Assembly (NCBI RefSeq): GCF_000429665.1
Contig: NZ_AUCH01000006.1
Coordinates: forward strand, 62,001 to 126,000
Reading direction: 5' to 3'
Length of the DNA stretch: 64,000 bases
Source of the DNA: Azovibrio restrictus DSM 23866
GTDB lineage: Bacteria; Pseudomonadota; Gammaproteobacteria; Burkholderiales; Rhodocyclaceae
Every line of letters begins with the position of its first letter. Position 1 is the first letter of the stretch. The translations under genes were made by a program, and so were the position numbers. Under the pieces are notes generated by a model that was given only the letters and a program-made list of their open reading frames with translations, was not told the origin of the DNA and ran no database searches. Shown here in pieces: positions 55,171-63,286 of the stretch.

Positions 55171-58100
55171 TCAGGAAGCCTGGGGCTGGCCCCGGCGCAG
55201 CCTGGTCCGGAGCGCCAGGATCAGGTCGTCCACGTAGGTGAACACCACCGGGATCACCAGCAGGCTCAGGAAGGTGGAGGTGATCAGGCCGCCGATCACC
55301 ACGGTGGCCATGGGGGAGCGGAAGCTGGGGTCCACCCCTATGCCCAGGGCGATGGGCAGCATGCCGGCGCCCATGGCGATGGTGGTCATGATGATGGGCC
55401 GGGCCCGCTTGCGGCAGGCGTCGAGGAGGGCTTCGAAGCGGTCCAGGCCGTGTTCCCGGCGGGCCAGGATGACGTAGTCCACGAGCAGGATGGAGTTCTT
55501 GGTGGCGATCCCCATGAGCATGATCATGCCGATCATGGAGGGCATGGACACGGCCTGGCGGGCCACGAACAGGGCCAGGAAGGCCCCCGGCACCGAGAGC
55601 ACCAGGGCGGCGAGGATGGTCACCGGCTGGACGAAATCCTTGAACAGCAGGACCAGCACGATGTAGATGCACAACACCCCGGTGGCCATGGCCAGGCCGA
55701 AGCTCTGGAACAGTTCGGCCATGGCCTCGGCGTCGCCCACGGTGCTCTGGATGATGCCGGGGGGCAGCTGCCGGAGGCTGGGCAGGTTCAGGGTGGCCCG
55801 TTCGATGTCCCCCAGGGGCTGGCCGTTCAGCTCGATCTCGAAGTTGATGTTGCGCAGCCGGTCATAGCGGTCGATTTCCGCCGGCCCGCCGCCGATGCTG
55901 AGTTCGGCGATGTTGGCGAGCTGCACCGGGCCATGCCTGCCGGGCACGGTGAGCTGGCGCAGCAAGGCAAAATCGGTGCGGGCCGCCTCGGGCAGTTTGA
56001 CGACGATGGGAATCTGGCGCTGGGCCAGGTTCAGCTTGGCCAGGCCCTGGTCGTAGTCGCCGGCGGTGGCGATGCGCAGGGTGTCGGCGATGGCGGCCGA
56101 GGTCACGCCCAGGTCGGCCATGCGTGCGAAATCGGGGCGGATCACCAGTTCCGGCCGGGTCAGGCTGGCCGTGGTCGTGACCGCGCCGATGCCGGGGATG
56201 CTGCGTAGCTCCTGTTCCACCAGCCGGGCATGGGTGGAGAGGGCCTGGCCGTCTTCCCCAGCCAGCACCAGCACGTATTTCTCGTTGCTGGAGGCCAGCC
56301 CCACCTTGATGCGGGCCCCGGGGATGACGCCCAGGGCCTGCCGCAGGGCGCTTTCCACCTGCTGCTTGGTGACCCCGTTCCGCTCCTGGCGGGGGGTCAG
56401 GTTCAGGGTCAGGGTAGCCTTGCGTACTTCCGCGGCCCCCGAGGGGGCGAACGGGTCCTTGCCGGCGGAGCCACCCCCCAGGGCGGTGTAGACCAGGCGC
56501 ACGTGGGGATTCTCCGAAACGATGCGGCGCGCCTGTTCGGCGGCGGCGAAGGTCTGCGCGTAGGGGGTGCCGGGGGGCAGTTCCAGGTGCACCTGGGTCT
56601 GGGACAGGTCGTCGGGAGGCAGGAAGCCGGTGGGCAGCAGGGGCACCAGGGCAAAGGAGCCGAAGAAGAACAGGGCGGCGCCGGCCAGGGTGGCGAGCCG
56701 GTGCCGCAGGCACCAGGCGGCCCAGCCTTCATAGATGGTCAGCCAGCGGGGTTGGGAATGGTCCCCGACCGGTTTGAGCAGGTAGGCCGCCATCATCGGC
56801 GTCAGCATGCGGGCGACGACCAGGGAGAAGAACACGGCGATGGCCGCCGTCCAGCCGAACTGGACGAAGAACTTGCCGGCCACGCCGCTCATGAAGGCGG
56901 TGGGCAGGAACACGGCGATCAGGGTGAAGGTGGTGGCGATCACCGCCAGGCCGATCTCGTCGGCGGCCTCCATGGCGGCCTGGAAGGGCATCTTGCCCAT
57001 GCGCAGGTGGCGCATGATGTTCTCGATTTCGACGATGGCATCGTCCACCAGGATGCCCACCACCAAGGACATGGAAAGCAGGGTCACCACGTTGAGGGTG
57101 AAACCCATCAGGTACATGGCGGCGAAGGTGGGCACCACCGACAGGGGCAGGGCCGTGGCGGCCACGAAGGTGGCGCGCCCGTCCCGGAGGAACAGCCAGA
57201 CCACCACGATGGCCAGCAGCGCCCCTTCGATGAGCAGCTTCATGGAGCCGTCGAAGTTCTCGGTCACCGGGTCCACGAAGTTGAAAGCCTCGGTGATCTC
57301 GATGTCCGGATGCTCGGCCCGCAGCCGTTCCAGCACGACGGCCACGGACTCGGCCACCTCCACTTCCCCGGCCCCGCGGCTGCGGGAAATCTCGAAACTC
57401 ACCACCGGCTTGCCGTTCAGCAGGGCGGCGCTGCGCCGCTCGGCGATGCTGTCGCTCACCGTGGCCAGCTGGTCCAGGCGTACCCGGCGGCCGTCCGAGA
57501 GCGGCACATCCATGGCCGCCAGCTCGGCGGCCGTCTGCACGGTGCCGATGGTGCGCACCGATTGCTCGACCCCGCCGATGTCGGCCCGGCCCCCGGAGGC
57601 TTCCTGCTGGATCTGGCGCAGCTGGCGCGACACGTCGGCGGCGGAGGCGCCCAGGGCGAGCATCCGGGCCGGGTCCAGCTCCACCCGTACTTCCCGGGTC
57701 ACCCCGCCCACCCGGGCCACGGCGCCCACGCCCCGGGCGCTGAGCACGGCCTTGCTCACCGTGTTGTCCACGAACCAGGACAGGGCCTCCTCGTCCATGC
57801 GGCTGGAGGCCACCGTGTAGGTGAGGATGGGAGCGCCGGTCACCGAGACCCGGCTGATGATCGGGTCCTTCAGGTCCCCGGGCAGGTCGGAGCGGACCCG
57901 GGAAACCGCGTCGCGCACATCGTCCACCGCTTCCTGGGTGGGTTTTTCCAGGCGGAATTCGGCGGTGAGGGTCACCATGCCGTCCTGGACCTTGGTGTAC
58001 AGGTGCTTCAGCCCCTGGACGGTGGCGATGGAATTTTCCAGCTTCCGGGCCACCTCGGTTTCCAGCTGTCCCGGGGCGGCGCCGGGCAGGGCGGCCGCCA

Positions 58101-58239
58101 CCGTGACCATGGGCAGGTCCACGTCCATGAACTGCTGGATCTTCATGGCCTTGAAGGCCACCAGGCCGGCCAGGGTCAGCATCACGAACAGCAGGATGGC
58201 CGGGATGGGGTTGCGGATGGACCAGGCGGAGACGTTCAT
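55171..58239 (-). CDS. RND-family multidrug efflux permease (HAE1 type)
   Basis: 1022 residues with the usual 12 membrane helices and two large periplasmic loops. The Asp-Asp pair of the proton relay is in VGILVDDAIVEIEN. It starts MNVSAWSIRNPIPAI, a typical RND beginning. It pumps drugs, solvents or heavy-metal-like toxins with its membrane fusion protein. It overlaps the adaptor gene by four bases. No outer-membrane channel is in the window, so an unlinked TolC-like protein is needed. Confidence 0.94.
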   Translation of the reverse strand: MNVSAWSIRNPIPAILLFVMLTLAGLVAFKAMKIQQFMDVDLPMVTVAAALPGAAPGQLETEVARKLENSIATVQGLKHLYTKVQDGMVTLTAEFRLEKPTQEAVDDVRDAVSRVRSDLPGDLKDPIISRVSVTGAPILTYTVASSRMDEEALSWFVDNTVSKAVLSARGVGAVARVGGVTREVRVELDPARMLALGASAADVSRQLRQIQQEASGGRADIGGVEQSVRTIGTVQTAAELAAMDVPLSDGRRVRLDQLATVSDSIAERRSAALLNGKPVVSFEISRSRGAGEVEVAESVAVVLERLRAEHPDIEITEAFNFVDPVTENFDGSMKLLIEGALLAIVVVWLFLRDGRATFVAATALPLSVVPTFAAMYLMGFTLNVVTLLSMSLVVGILVDDAIVEIENIMRHLRMGKMPFQAAMEAADEIGLAVIATTFTLIAVFLPTAFMSGVAGKFFVQFGWTAAIAVFFSLVVARMLTPMMAAYLLKPVGDHSQPRWLTIYEGWAAWCLRHRLATLAGAALFFFGSFALVPLLPTGFLPPDDLSQTQVHLELPPGTPYAQTFAAAEQARRIVSENPHVRLVYTALGGGSAGKDPFAPSGAAEVRKATLTLNLTPRQERNGVTKQQVESALRQALGVIPGARIKVGLASSNEKYVLVLAGEDGQALSTHARLVEQELRSIPGIGAVTTTASLTRPELVIRPDFARMADLGVTSAAIADTLRIATAGDYDQGLAKLNLAQRQIPIVVKLPEAARTDFALLRQLTVPGRHGPVQLANIAELSIGGGPAEIDRYDRLRNINFEIELNGQPLGDIERATLNLPSLRQLPPGIIQSTVGDAEAMAELFQSFGLAMATGVLCIYIVLVLLFKDFVQPVTILAALVLSVPGAFLALFVARQAVSMPSMIGMIMLMGIATKNSILLVDYVILARREHGLDRFEALLDACRKRARPIIMTTIAMGAGMLPIALGIGVDPSFRSPMATVVIGGLITSTFLSLLVIPVVFTYVDDLILALRTRLRRGQPQAS

Positions 58240-59339
58240 GGGGTCGGACCTGCGGCAGTTGTCTTGCCGGGGGCCAGCCGCACCCGGTCATTGTCGGCCA
58301 GGAAGCCGGCGCCGGCCGCGACGATGGCGGCACCCTCGGGCAGCCCCTCGATGATCTCCACCCGTTCCCCCTGGCGGCGGCCCGGGGTGACCTTGGTGAG
58401 GGCCACCCGGTCTTCCCCCTCGAGGCGGAACAGGTAGGTGAAGCCGTCGCGCAGGACCAGGGCGCTGGCCGGCACGGTGAGGGCCGTCGCCTCGCCCAGC
58501 TGGAACTCGCCTCGGGCGAACATGCCGGCCCGCACCGCCGGGCTGGGGTCCAGGTCCACGTAGACGATGCCGTTGCGGGATTCGGGATTGACGCTGGGGG
58601 CGACGCTGCGCACCCGGCCCGGCACGGTTTCGCCGCCCGGTCCGGTGAGCTGTGCGGGCATGCCCGGACGCAGGGCCGCCAGATCGGCGGAAGGCACCTC
58701 GGCCCGCCATTCCAGCCGGCCGCCGCGGATCAGGCGGAACAGCTCCTGGCCTGCCTGGGTCAGGGAACCGACGGTGGCGGCGCGGCCCGAGATCACCCCG
58801 TCGTCGGGGGCCAGCACATTGGTGCGCCCCAGGCGCAGTTCGGCCGCCTGCAGCCGGGCCCGGGCGGCGGCCAGGCGGGCGGCGGCGCCCTGTTCGGCCG
58901 TCTGGTACTGGGTCTTCATCTGCTGGCTGTAGAAGCCCCTGGCCTGCAGCTCCTCGGCCCGCTTGGCGTTGGCCCTGGCCTCGGCAACGGAAGCTTCCAG
59001 CTCCGCCACCGCCGCCCGGGCCTCGGCTACCTCGCTGGCCATGGTGGAGGCATCAATGCGGGCCAGGACCTGGCCTTTCCTGACCTGGGCGCCCACGTCC
59101 ACCAGCACCTCGGCGATCCGGTAGCCGGCCACTTCGGCACCGATCACCGCCTCCTGCCAGGCCGCCACATTGCCGTTGGCGCTCAGACTGCGCACCCAGT
59201 TGGCCGTTTCCGGCCGGGCCAGCTCGACGGTCAGGGCCGGGCGGGATTCGCTCTGCTCCGGGGGAGGCGTTTCATCCTGGCAGGCCGCCAGGGTCAGCAG
59301 GGCCAGCAGGGCGATGGGGGCAATGATGGGGGATTTCAT
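58236..59339 (-). CDS. RND membrane fusion (adaptor) lipoprotein
   Basis: 367 residues. A lipoprotein signal with lipobox LAAC (about 18-21) is seen. A biotinyl-lipoyl-like hairpin (about 75-165) and a beta-barrel adaptor fold follow. It connects the permease to an outer-membrane channel. The start at 59339 is chosen because it puts the signal peptide at the N-terminus; a longer in-frame start at 59372 exists. Two identical palindromes lie upstream (59401-59432). Confidence 0.92.
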   Translation of the reverse strand: MKSPIIAPIALLALLTLAACQDETPPPEQSESRPALTVELARPETANWVRSLSANGNVAAWQEAVIGAEVAGYRIAEVLVDVGAQVRKGQVLARIDASTMASEVAEARAAVAELEASVAEARANAKRAEELQARGFYSQQMKTQYQTAEQGAAARLAAARARLQAAELRLGRTNVLAPDDGVISGRAATVGSLTQAGQELFRLIRGGRLEWRAEVPSADLAALRPGMPAQLTGPGGETVPGRVRSVAPSVNPESRNGIVYVDLDPSPAVRAGMFARGEFQLGEATALTVPASALVLRDGFTYLFRLEGEDRVALTKVTPGRRQGERVEIIEGLPEGAAIVAAGAGFLADNDRVRLAPGKTTAAGPTP

Positions 59340-59400
59340 GAGGGGTCCAGGCAACCGCGACAAGCTGCGCATGATAACCCGGCCTCATGCCGTTTTGCCC

Positions 59401-59432
59401 CCCGATTCGGGACCGGGGCTACCCGATTCGGG
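59401..59432. promoter_or_regulatory. Two identical 11-bp palindromes upstream of the RND operon
   Basis: CCCGATTCGGG occurs at 59401-59411 and 59422-59432. Each copy is palindromic (CCCGA/TCGGG) and their starts are 21 bases apart, two helical turns. They lie 62-93 bases before the adaptor start. A repressor or activator of the pump could bind here. No TetR/MarR-type regulator is adjacent; the LysR gene at 59481 faces the other side. Confidence 0.5.
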
Positions 59433-59480
59433 TTGCTCCGGGGCCGTCTTACGGGGTGGTGTTGCGACGGAAATCCGGGT

Positions 59481-60401
59481 TCAGGATGCCGGCTCGGTCC
59501 CGCCACCGATGAATCCGCCTCCCGCCGCGAACAGCGTCTCCACGGCCGGGTGCTGCAGGCGGCGTTGGGTGGCGATGGCGTACCAGCTTTCGCTGACGCC
59601 CGACAGCTCGCCGATGGGCAGGGCGCCGAACTGGGCGCGGATGTCTTCCTGCAGGGCGAGCGGCGCCGGGAAAATGCCGAGGCCGGCGCGACCGAAGGTC
59701 TTGAGCAGGGCGCTGTCGGAAAACTCGCCGATCACCTGCGGGACGATGTCGTTCGCTTCCAGCCAGGCATCGATGCCGGTGCGCAGCGGGTCGCCACGTA
59801 CCGGCAGCAGCAGCGGCATGCCCTGCATGGCGGCCGGGAAGCCGCTGGCGTACTGGTCATGCAACTGCGGCGCCGCGTAAAGCGCAATCGCCAGGTTGCC
59901 GAGCAGTTTCGACTGCAGGCGCAAATTGGCGCGTTGCGGCGCCGAGCGGTCGGCAAGCACGAGGTCGAGCCGGTTGACCGCAAGTTCGCCGAGTAAGTGG
60001 TCGAACTCACCTTCGCTGCATTCGAGGCGCAGTTGCGGATGCGCCTGCAGAACGCCTTCGAGCACGCGGAAGGCGATCAGCTTGGGCACCGCGTCGGTGA
60101 TGCCGACGGCGAGGCGGATGCGGCCGGCCGAAGGCTCGGCCAGCGCATCGCGCAGGCGGTCGCCGAGCTGGAAGATCTGGTCGGCATGGGCGAGCGCGGT
60201 CCGCCCCGCCTCGGTCAGGGTCAGCGAACGGCCGCGCGGCGCGAGCAGGGCCTGGCCGAGCTGACGTTCGAGCTGGCCGAGCTGGGTGCTGATCGCCTGC
60301 ACCGACAGGCCGAGACGCTCGGCGGCGCGGGTGATGCTGCCTTCCTTGGCGACCGCCCAGAAGTAGAGCAGATGACGGAAGTTGAGATCGTCGGGCTTCA
60401 T
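59481..60401 (-). CDS. NhaR-like LysR-family regulator
   Basis: 306 residues. The N-terminal helix-turn-helix (LNFRHLLYFWAVAKEGSITR) is of the NhaR group, which responds to Na+ or pH in E. coli. A substrate-binding domain follows. It is divergent from the TerB-like gene and a CCAAT-N11-ATTGG box lies between. Codon use (Leu CTC, Pro CCG, Ser TCG common) differs from the RND genes on its left. An in-frame ATG at 60443 is an alternative start. Confidence 0.9.
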   Translation of the reverse strand: MKPDDLNFRHLLYFWAVAKEGSITRAAERLGLSVQAISTQLGQLERQLGQALLAPRGRSLTLTEAGRTALAHADQIFQLGDRLRDALAEPSAGRIRLAVGITDAVPKLIAFRVLEGVLQAHPQLRLECSEGEFDHLLGELAVNRLDLVLADRSAPQRANLRLQSKLLGNLAIALYAAPQLHDQYASGFPAAMQGMPLLLPVRGDPLRTGIDAWLEANDIVPQVIGEFSDSALLKTFGRAGLGIFPAPLALQEDIRAQFGALPIGELSGVSESWYAIATQRRLQHPAVETLFAAGGGFIGGGTEPAS

Positions 60402-60429
60402 ACGTTTCCATAAAACGGAAGTTGGAACA

Positions 60430-60450
60430 CCAATATTATCCATTCATTGG
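60430..60450. promoter_or_regulatory. LysR-type box CCAAT-N11-ATTGG
   Basis: CCAAT (60430-60434) and ATTGG (60446-60450) form an inverted repeat with an 11-base spacer. This matches the T-N11-A geometry of LysR-regulator sites. It lies 29 bases upstream of the regulator's ATG and 71 bases before the next gene, so it may control both. Confidence 0.5.
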
Positions 60451-60521
60451 AAATCAATGCGGCCGTAAATTGCGCCCATGTGCCGCGGACTTCCCGCAGC
60501 CGATACCCAGAGGAGCCCCCC

Positions 60522-61190
60522 ATGATCACCGTCGAAGATTGCAACGCCTTTTGCGATGCCCCGCTCGGCCAGGTTGAGGACCTCGCCCGCCGCGAGGGAT
60601 TGCCCCCGGTGCTGGCTTTTGCCCGCGCCCACACCGAAGGAGGCTGCACTGGAAAGAATCACCCCATGTTGCAAGATGAACGAGAGGAAATGACCATGAT
60701 GACGATGCAGGCCCGTGCCATGTTCCCGCAGCTCAGCGAACCCCGCCACCCGCTGCGCGCCTACCCGATCAACAGTGCGTCGGCGAAGGCCCGCCTAGTG
60801 GTCCTCGCCCTGCTCGCCGACGGCCGGCTCGACGAATGCGAGCTGGAAGTGCTCAACCGGCGCGGTAGCTTCGCCGCGCTGGGCATCAGCCGCGAAGGCT
60901 TCGTCCAGGTCCTGCACGAGTTCTGCGCCGACGTCTCGCGGCTGGCCGGCGGTGCCGCCGACTGGCGTGTCTCGCCCGACCTGCTGGCCGGCCTGTTCGC
61001 CGAGGTGACCGAGGTGGAGGCCCGCTACGCGGTGCTCCGGCTTATCATCTCGGTAATCAGCAGCGACGGCCACCTGGCGCGGGGCGAGGAACGCCTGTTC
61101 CTCGGCGCGCTCGACGCCTGGGGTAACGGTCTGGCCGGCAACGCGGCGCTGCCGCGTAGCGCTTCGACAAATGCCATTCACATTAGCTAA
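60522..61190 (+). CDS. TerB-like tellurite-resistance-type protein with odd N-terminus
   Basis: 222 residues. From about residue 70 on it reads as a TerB-like helical domain: LVVLALLADGRLDECELEVL and LRLIISVISSDGHLARGEERLF. The first 35 residues look like the start of a different small protein family (MITVEDCNAF..., about 60 residues when stand-alone). After them the sequence is unlike both. An internal ATG at 60690 overlaps a TGA in another frame (ATGA) and may be the true TerB start. See the corresponding finding. Confidence 0.6.
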   Translation: MITVEDCNAFCDAPLGQVEDLARREGLPPVLAFARAHTEGGCTGKNHPMLQDEREEMTMMTMQARAMFPQLSEPRHPLRAYPINSASAKARLVVLALLADGRLDECELEVLNRRGSFAALGISREGFVQVLHEFCADVSRLAGGAADWRVSPDLLAGLFAEVTEVEARYAVLRLIISVISSDGHLARGEERLFLGALDAWGNGLAGNAALPRSASTNAIHIS

Positions 61191-61198
61191 ATTATCCA

Positions 61199-61355
61199 TA
61201 AAACCTCAGTTAAACCACAGAGGCACAGAGACGCCGAGGAAAAACAAAGACTTGTCCTGGAAGGCCAGGTCACTTTCTAGGTGAGCGCAGAAGATAATGC
61301 AAGCCATTGTTTTTGAACTTCTCTGTGTCTTTGTGTCTCTGTGGTGAGGTTTTTA
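61199..61355. mobile_element. MITE-like inverted-repeat element
   Basis: Terminal inverted repeats TAAAACCTCA (61199-61208) and TGAGGTTTTTA (61345-61355). Inner arms CCACAGAGGCACAGAG (61215-61230) and CTCTGTGTCTTTGTGTCTCTGTGG (61321-61344) are complementary. There is no coding capacity in about 157 bases. CACAGAG-type repeats of this kind occur in many proteobacterial genomes. It sits between the TerB-like gene and terC. Confidence 0.6.
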
Positions 61356-61387
61356 GGATTATTTGAAACCGAAGAACGGGAGGGATC

Positions 61388-62362
61388 ATGGAAACCATCG
61401 GCAATGTCTGGTTATGGACGGCTTTCGGCAGCATCGTGCTGGTGATGCTGGCCATCGACCTGTTTCTGGTCGGCGGCGGCAAGCAGCACCGCGTCAGCAT
61501 CCGCGAGGCCGCCACCTGGTCGGTGATCTGGGTTTCCGTGTCCTTCCTGTTCGCCGCCGGTCTGTGGTGGTATCTGGACGGCGCCGCCGGCCGCGAACTG
61601 GCCAACCAGAAAACGCTGGAATTCATCACCGGCTACCTGATCGAGAAATCGCTGGCCGTCGATAACGTCTTCGTCTGGCTGATGCTCTTCGCCTTCTTCG
61701 GCATCCCCCTGGAACTGCAGAAACGGGTGCTGATCTACGGCGTGCTCGGCGCCATCCTGATGCGTACCGGGATGATCTTCGCCGGCGCCTGGCTGATCGC
61801 CCAGTTCCACTGGATTCTCTACCTGTTCGGCGCCTTCCTGCTGGTCACCGGCATCAAGATGTGGTGGTTCGCCAACGAACAGCCGGACCTCGCCAACAAC
61901 CCGCTGCTCAAGTGGCTGCGCGGCCACATGAAGATCACCGACGGCCTGCACGGCGAACGCTTCTTCGTCCACCAGGACGGCATCCGCTACGCCACGCCGC
62001 TGTTCCTGGCGCTGGTGCTGGTGGAAATTTCCGACCTCATCTTCGCCGTCGATTCGATCCCGGCCATCTTCGCCATCACCGGCGACCCCTTCATCGTCCT
62101 GACCTCGAACATCTTCGCCATCCTCGGCCTGCGCGCCATGTACTTCCTGCTCGCCGACATGGCCGGCCGCTTCTCGCTGCTCAAGTACGGCCTGGCTGCG
62201 GTGCTCGTCTTCATCGGCGTCAAGATGCTGCTGATCGACCTCTACAAGATCCCGATCGGCTTCTCGCTGGCCGTCGTCGCGACCTTCATCGGCATCTCGA
62301 TCGCCCTCTCGCTGCACAAGGAGAAGCTGCTCGCCCGCCAGGGCACCGACCGCGAGGGGTGA
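61388..62362 (+). CDS. terC: TerC-family integral membrane protein
   Basis: 324 residues with about nine helices. The family pattern is clear: EKSLAVDNVFVWLM and EISDLIFAVDSIPAIFAI carry the conserved Glu/Asp residues. TerC-type proteins (Alx group) export Mn2+ or other metals, and are linked to tellurite resistance. GGGAGG precedes the ATG. It is followed eight bases later by a PAP2 phosphatase gene. Codon use is unlike the flanks (Pro CCG, Arg CGC common). Confidence 0.93.
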   Translation: METIGNVWLWTAFGSIVLVMLAIDLFLVGGGKQHRVSIREAATWSVIWVSVSFLFAAGLWWYLDGAAGRELANQKTLEFITGYLIEKSLAVDNVFVWLMLFAFFGIPLELQKRVLIYGVLGAILMRTGMIFAGAWLIAQFHWILYLFGAFLLVTGIKMWWFANEQPDLANNPLLKWLRGHMKITDGLHGERFFVHQDGIRYATPLFLALVLVEISDLIFAVDSIPAIFAITGDPFIVLTSNIFAILGLRAMYFLLADMAGRFSLLKYGLAAVLVFIGVKMLLIDLYKIPIGFSLAVVATFIGISIALSLHKEKLLARQGTDREG

Positions 62363-62369
62363 GCGGGCG

Positions 62370-62897
62370 ATGGACGGCGCCTGGCTCTCGCTGATGCACA
62401 CCTGGCAGCACCCGCTGCTGACCAGCGCCATGAGCGCCGTCACCTGGCTCGGTTCGCTGGCCGTGCTGCTGCCGCTGGCCGCCGGCCTCGCCTGGTACGG
62501 CCCGGGGGACGGGCGGCAGCGCCTCTTCCTGCCGCTCGCCGTGCTCGGCGCGGCCGGGGTGGCGCAGATACTGAAGTGGCTGATCGATCGCGAGCGCCCC
62601 GACCTCTTCCCGGCGCTGGCGGCAATGCCGGCCGACGCCAGCTTCCCGAGCGGCCATGCGATGCAGGTCACCGCCTTCGTCGCCGCCTGGCTGCTGTGGC
62701 GGGAACGGTCGCAGCAGGCTGGGCCGCTGGCGATCGGGATAGCGCTGGTCGGCTTGGTCGCCGTCTCGCGGACCTACCTGCAGGTGCATTTCCTGAGCGA
62801 TATCCTGGCTGGGATCATCTTCGGCCTGCTGTGGAGCAGCCTGTTCCACCGGCTGCCTTTCTGGCGTTGGAGCGGACGATGCGGCACAAATTCCTAG
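62370..62897 (+). CDS. PAP2-family membrane phosphatase
   Basis: 175 residues with about five helices. The PAP2 motif is complete: K-x6-RP in LKWLIDRERP, PSGH, and SRTYLQVHFLSD. It is likely a phosphatidic-acid or undecaprenyl-pyrophosphate phosphatase in the membrane. It overlaps the diacylglycerol kinase gene by 19 bases, so the two opposing lipid activities are translated together. Confidence 0.92.
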   Translation: MDGAWLSLMHTWQHPLLTSAMSAVTWLGSLAVLLPLAAGLAWYGPGDGRQRLFLPLAVLGAAGVAQILKWLIDRERPDLFPALAAMPADASFPSGHAMQVTAFVAAWLLWRERSQQAGPLAIGIALVGLVAVSRTYLQVHFLSDILAGIIFGLLWSSLFHRLPFWRWSGRCGTNS

Positions 62898-63265
62898 GGA
62901 TCGGCGAACCCGGCTATCACCCGCTGCGCAAGATCGCCACCGTCGTTTCCGGCCTGCGCTACGCGGTGCTCTACGACTGGTCGGTGGCCTACAAGCTGGC
63001 GCTGTCGGTGGTCGTCCTCGCCGGCGCCTTCGCCTTGCGCGCCTGGCTCGACTTCCTGCTGATCCTGGTGGTGACCGCCTTCGTGCTCGTCGCCGAAATC
63101 GTCAACAGCGCGATCGAAGCCCTCTGCGACTTCGTCGAGGAAAAACACAACGAGAAGATCAAGGTGATCAAGGACATCGCCGCGGCCGCGGTGGGCATCG
63201 CCATCCTGACCTGGATGATCGTCATCGGCGTGGAAATCGGCCGCTTCCTCGGGGCGGGCGGCTGA
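62879..63265 (+). CDS. dgkA: Diacylglycerol kinase (DgkA type)
   Basis: 128 residues, three helices. The family motif with catalytic Glu residues is AEIVNSAIEALCDF. It phosphorylates diacylglycerol to phosphatidic acid, which the PAP2 protein could reverse. It starts inside the end of the PAP2 gene (19-base overlap) and ends 22 bases from the convergent VanZ-like gene. It ends the block of foreign codon use. Confidence 0.93.
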   Translation: MRHKFLGIGEPGYHPLRKIATVVSGLRYAVLYDWSVAYKLALSVVVLAGAFALRAWLDFLLILVVTAFVLVAEIVNSAIEALCDFVEEKHNEKIKVIKDIAAAAVGIAILTWMIVIGVEIGRFLGAGG

Positions 63266-63286
63266 GCCGGTCCGGGGCGCCCGGGT

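Noticed and set aside
52918..56208. Open frame of more than 1000 codons opposite the sensor kinase and RND genes
   Set aside because: Composition is dominated by Gly, Gln, Ala and His; it crosses two genes on the other strand that have clear motifs.
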